NCBI GenBank assembly: GCA_043798435.1
Contig: JAZDOR010000217.1
Coordinates: 1 to 5,681 of the forward strand
Reading direction: 5' to 3'
DNA length: 5,681 nucleotides
Source of the DNA: JAGUXG01 sp043798435
GTDB lineage: Bacteria > UBA9089 > UBA9088 > JAGUXG01
Below the pieces are notes generated by a model that was not told the origin of the DNA, did not search any database, and saw only the letters and a list, made by a program, of their open reading frames with translations. Numbering within the stretch: the first letter of the stretch is position 1; each line of letters begins with the position of its first letter. Made by a program: the position numbers and the translations under genes. Positions 4,934 to 5,681 of the stretch are shown here, in pieces.

Positions 4934-5158
4934 ATGTTTCAAACATTAGAAGCTATAACTGATGACCAAGGTAATGTGCGATTGATAGAACCTGTTGAAT
5001 TGCCAGCAGGATGGCGAGTGCTCGTAACTATCATAGATAAACCAAAAATTAATGTGCCAGAAACAATGTTACTAAGTGAACCTGCACTTGCAAAAGACTG
5101 GAACAGATTTGAGGAGGATAAAGCATGGTTACACTTACAGCGGGAGCAATCGTTTTAA
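4934..5158 (+). CDS. Antitoxin of a PemK/MazF-type toxin-antitoxin pair
   Basis: This 74-aa protein would neutralise the toxin encoded immediately downstream and probably repress its own operon. Residues 1-36 (MFQTLEAITDDQGNVRLIEP, then LPAGWRVLVTI) resemble the short beta-rich N-terminal domain of small antitoxins related to the AF2212/DUF104-like group. The tail SEPALAKDWNRFEEDKAWLHLQ (about 48-69) is a helical segment typical of antitoxins next to PemK-like toxins and likely contacts the toxin. The gene overlaps the toxin start by 34 bases, implying translational coupling. Arginine codons are 3 CGN to 1 AGR, unlike gyrA. It starts about 50 bases after the predicted attC cleavage point, as the first gene of a cassette would. 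I saw no strong promoter. The exact antitoxin family is inferred. Confidence 0.82.
   Translation: MFQTLEAITDDQGNVRLIEPVELPAGWRVLVTIIDKPKINVPETMLLSEPALAKDWNRFEEDKAWLHLQREQSF
5111..5117 (+). promoter_or_regulatory. Ribosome binding site of the toxin, inside the antitoxin gene
   Basis: GAGGAGG, the same heptamer as the antitoxin's site, lies within the antitoxin coding sequence seven bases before ATG 5125. It lets the toxin be made only from the bicistronic message. Confidence 0.85.
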
Positions 5159-5469
5159 TTCCGTTTCCATTTTCTGACCTTTCACAGTCAAAACTGCGGC
5201 CTGCTGTGGTATTAGCTGATGCTGGTCGAGAAGATTGGATTCTATGCCAAGTTACCAGCAAACCTTATGGTGATATTTATGCTATTGAGCTTGATAATAC
5301 CAGTTTTGCTGATGGTTCACTGCGTGTCCAGAGTTATGCACGGCCAGGTAAGATTTTTACAGCAAATCATAGTTTGATGGTTGCAAAGGTAGGTAGTTTG
5401 AAACCAGTCTCTTTCAAGCAGATTATTGAAGTAGTTGTGAAAATTTTGCAGTCAAGTTTTACGCCGTAA
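5125..5469 (+). CDS. PemK/MazF-family mRNA interferase toxin
   Basis: This is a predicted sequence-specific endoribonuclease that cleaves cellular mRNA when free of its antitoxin. The 114-aa length is normal for the family. The N-terminus has the hallmark GAIVLIPFPFSDL (residues 7-19) followed by SKLRPAVVL (22-30), with the conserved Arg25. The second core strand carries QVTSK (42-46), where Thr44/Ser45 match the catalytic threonine region of MazF. The C-terminal half SLRVQSYARPGKIFTANHSL, then KVGSL, matches the usual third motif. It appears intact, with no frameshift or missing key residue. It overlaps the antitoxin by 34 bases, which is the usual antitoxin-first order. All four arginines are CGN codons, unlike gyrA. 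No terminator or attC site follows; about ten bases after the stop the sequence becomes a gyrA 3' fragment. Confidence 0.92.
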   Translation: MVTLTAGAIVLIPFPFSDLSQSKLRPAVVLADAGREDWILCQVTSKPYGDIYAIELDNTSFADGSLRVQSYARPGKIFTANHSLMVAKVGSLKPVSFKQIIEVVVKILQSSFTP

Positions 5470-5479
5470 TACATTGCAA

Positions 5480-5681
5480 TATAGACTCCAGAAAAGGGGA
5501 GGAAAGTGCGTATTAGATATAAAGACAGATGAAAGAAATTGGGCTGTGGTCCATCCTTGAGGTGAAAGAGGATGAAGATGTGGTTGTCATCACCTCCTCT
5601 GGAATGATAATAAGAATACCTGTCTCAGGGATTCGGCTGATAAAGAGAAACACAAAGGGCGTCTCCATAGTCAGACTGAGA
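5480..5681 (+). pseudogene. Truncated, frame-broken second copy of the gyrA 3' end
   Basis: These 202 bases align with gyrA 3751-3954 with about 15 substitutions and one 2-bp gap (near 5552, opposite TCTCTATCC in gyrA), roughly 93% identity. The fragment corresponds to GyrA residues 732-799, the last pinwheel blade, and has no start codon or upstream gyrA sequence. Read in the gyrA frame it gives YRLQKRGGKCV; the final Gly of the box is Cys. After the 2-bp loss it reaches TGA near 5561. It starts about ten bases after the toxin stop and runs off the window. The last 37 bases are identical to gyrA. It is a relic of duplication, integration or strain recombination; an assembly effect at the contig edge is possible. 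Confidence 0.9.

Noticed and set aside
5049..5261. Minus-strand ORF across the antitoxin-toxin overlap
   Set aside because: It is antisense to two well-supported genes and matches no family.

Overview
The window looks like chromosomal DNA of an AT-leaning, probably uncultured bacterium. The evidence is a bacterial gyrA, sigma70-type promoters, Shine-Dalgarno sites and several families of short intergenic repeats. I cannot name a phylum. gyrA uses AGA/AGG for nearly all of its arginines (only about 6 of nearly 60 are CGN), and this is a useful baseline for spotting foreign genes.

Layout. Positions 1-284 hold no gene, only AT-rich repeat elements. Two minus-strand housekeeping-type genes follow: maf (285-857, nucleotide pyrophosphatase) and, upstream of it, a small two-helix membrane protein resembling DUF5654 (1036-1329). 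A palindromic, hairpin-forming element of about 158 bp separates them. A divergent promoter region (1330-1557) then leads into gyrA (1558-4002). The gyrA promoter is a perfect TTGACA-N17-TATAAT with an extended -10 and a palindrome in the spacer.

Downstream of gyrA the character changes. Positions 4003-5480 are a patchwork. They contain pyrimidine-rich GGGAAATA-family repeats, a small and probably truncated ORF ending in a 14-bp tandem repeat, an orphan 91-aa ORF, a 57-bp site with perfect integron attC outer boxes, and a translationally overlapping PemK/MazF-type toxin-antitoxin pair. The orphan ORF and the TA pair use mostly CGN arginine codons, opposite to gyrA, so they look acquired. The last 202 bases (5480-5681) are a diverged, frame-broken second copy of the gyrA 3' end. 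The patchwork therefore lies between two direct copies of the gyrA 3' end, about 1.73 kb apart.

Interpretation. The most interesting reading is a small accessory island next to gyrA, made of cassette-like modules (ORF-attC-TA) stabilised by a toxin-antitoxin and bounded by a gyrA 3' duplication. The duplication also coincides with the window edge, so an assembly effect must be excluded. gyrA itself carries Ile at the position equivalent to E. coli Ser83, which suggests natural fluoroquinolone insensitivity.
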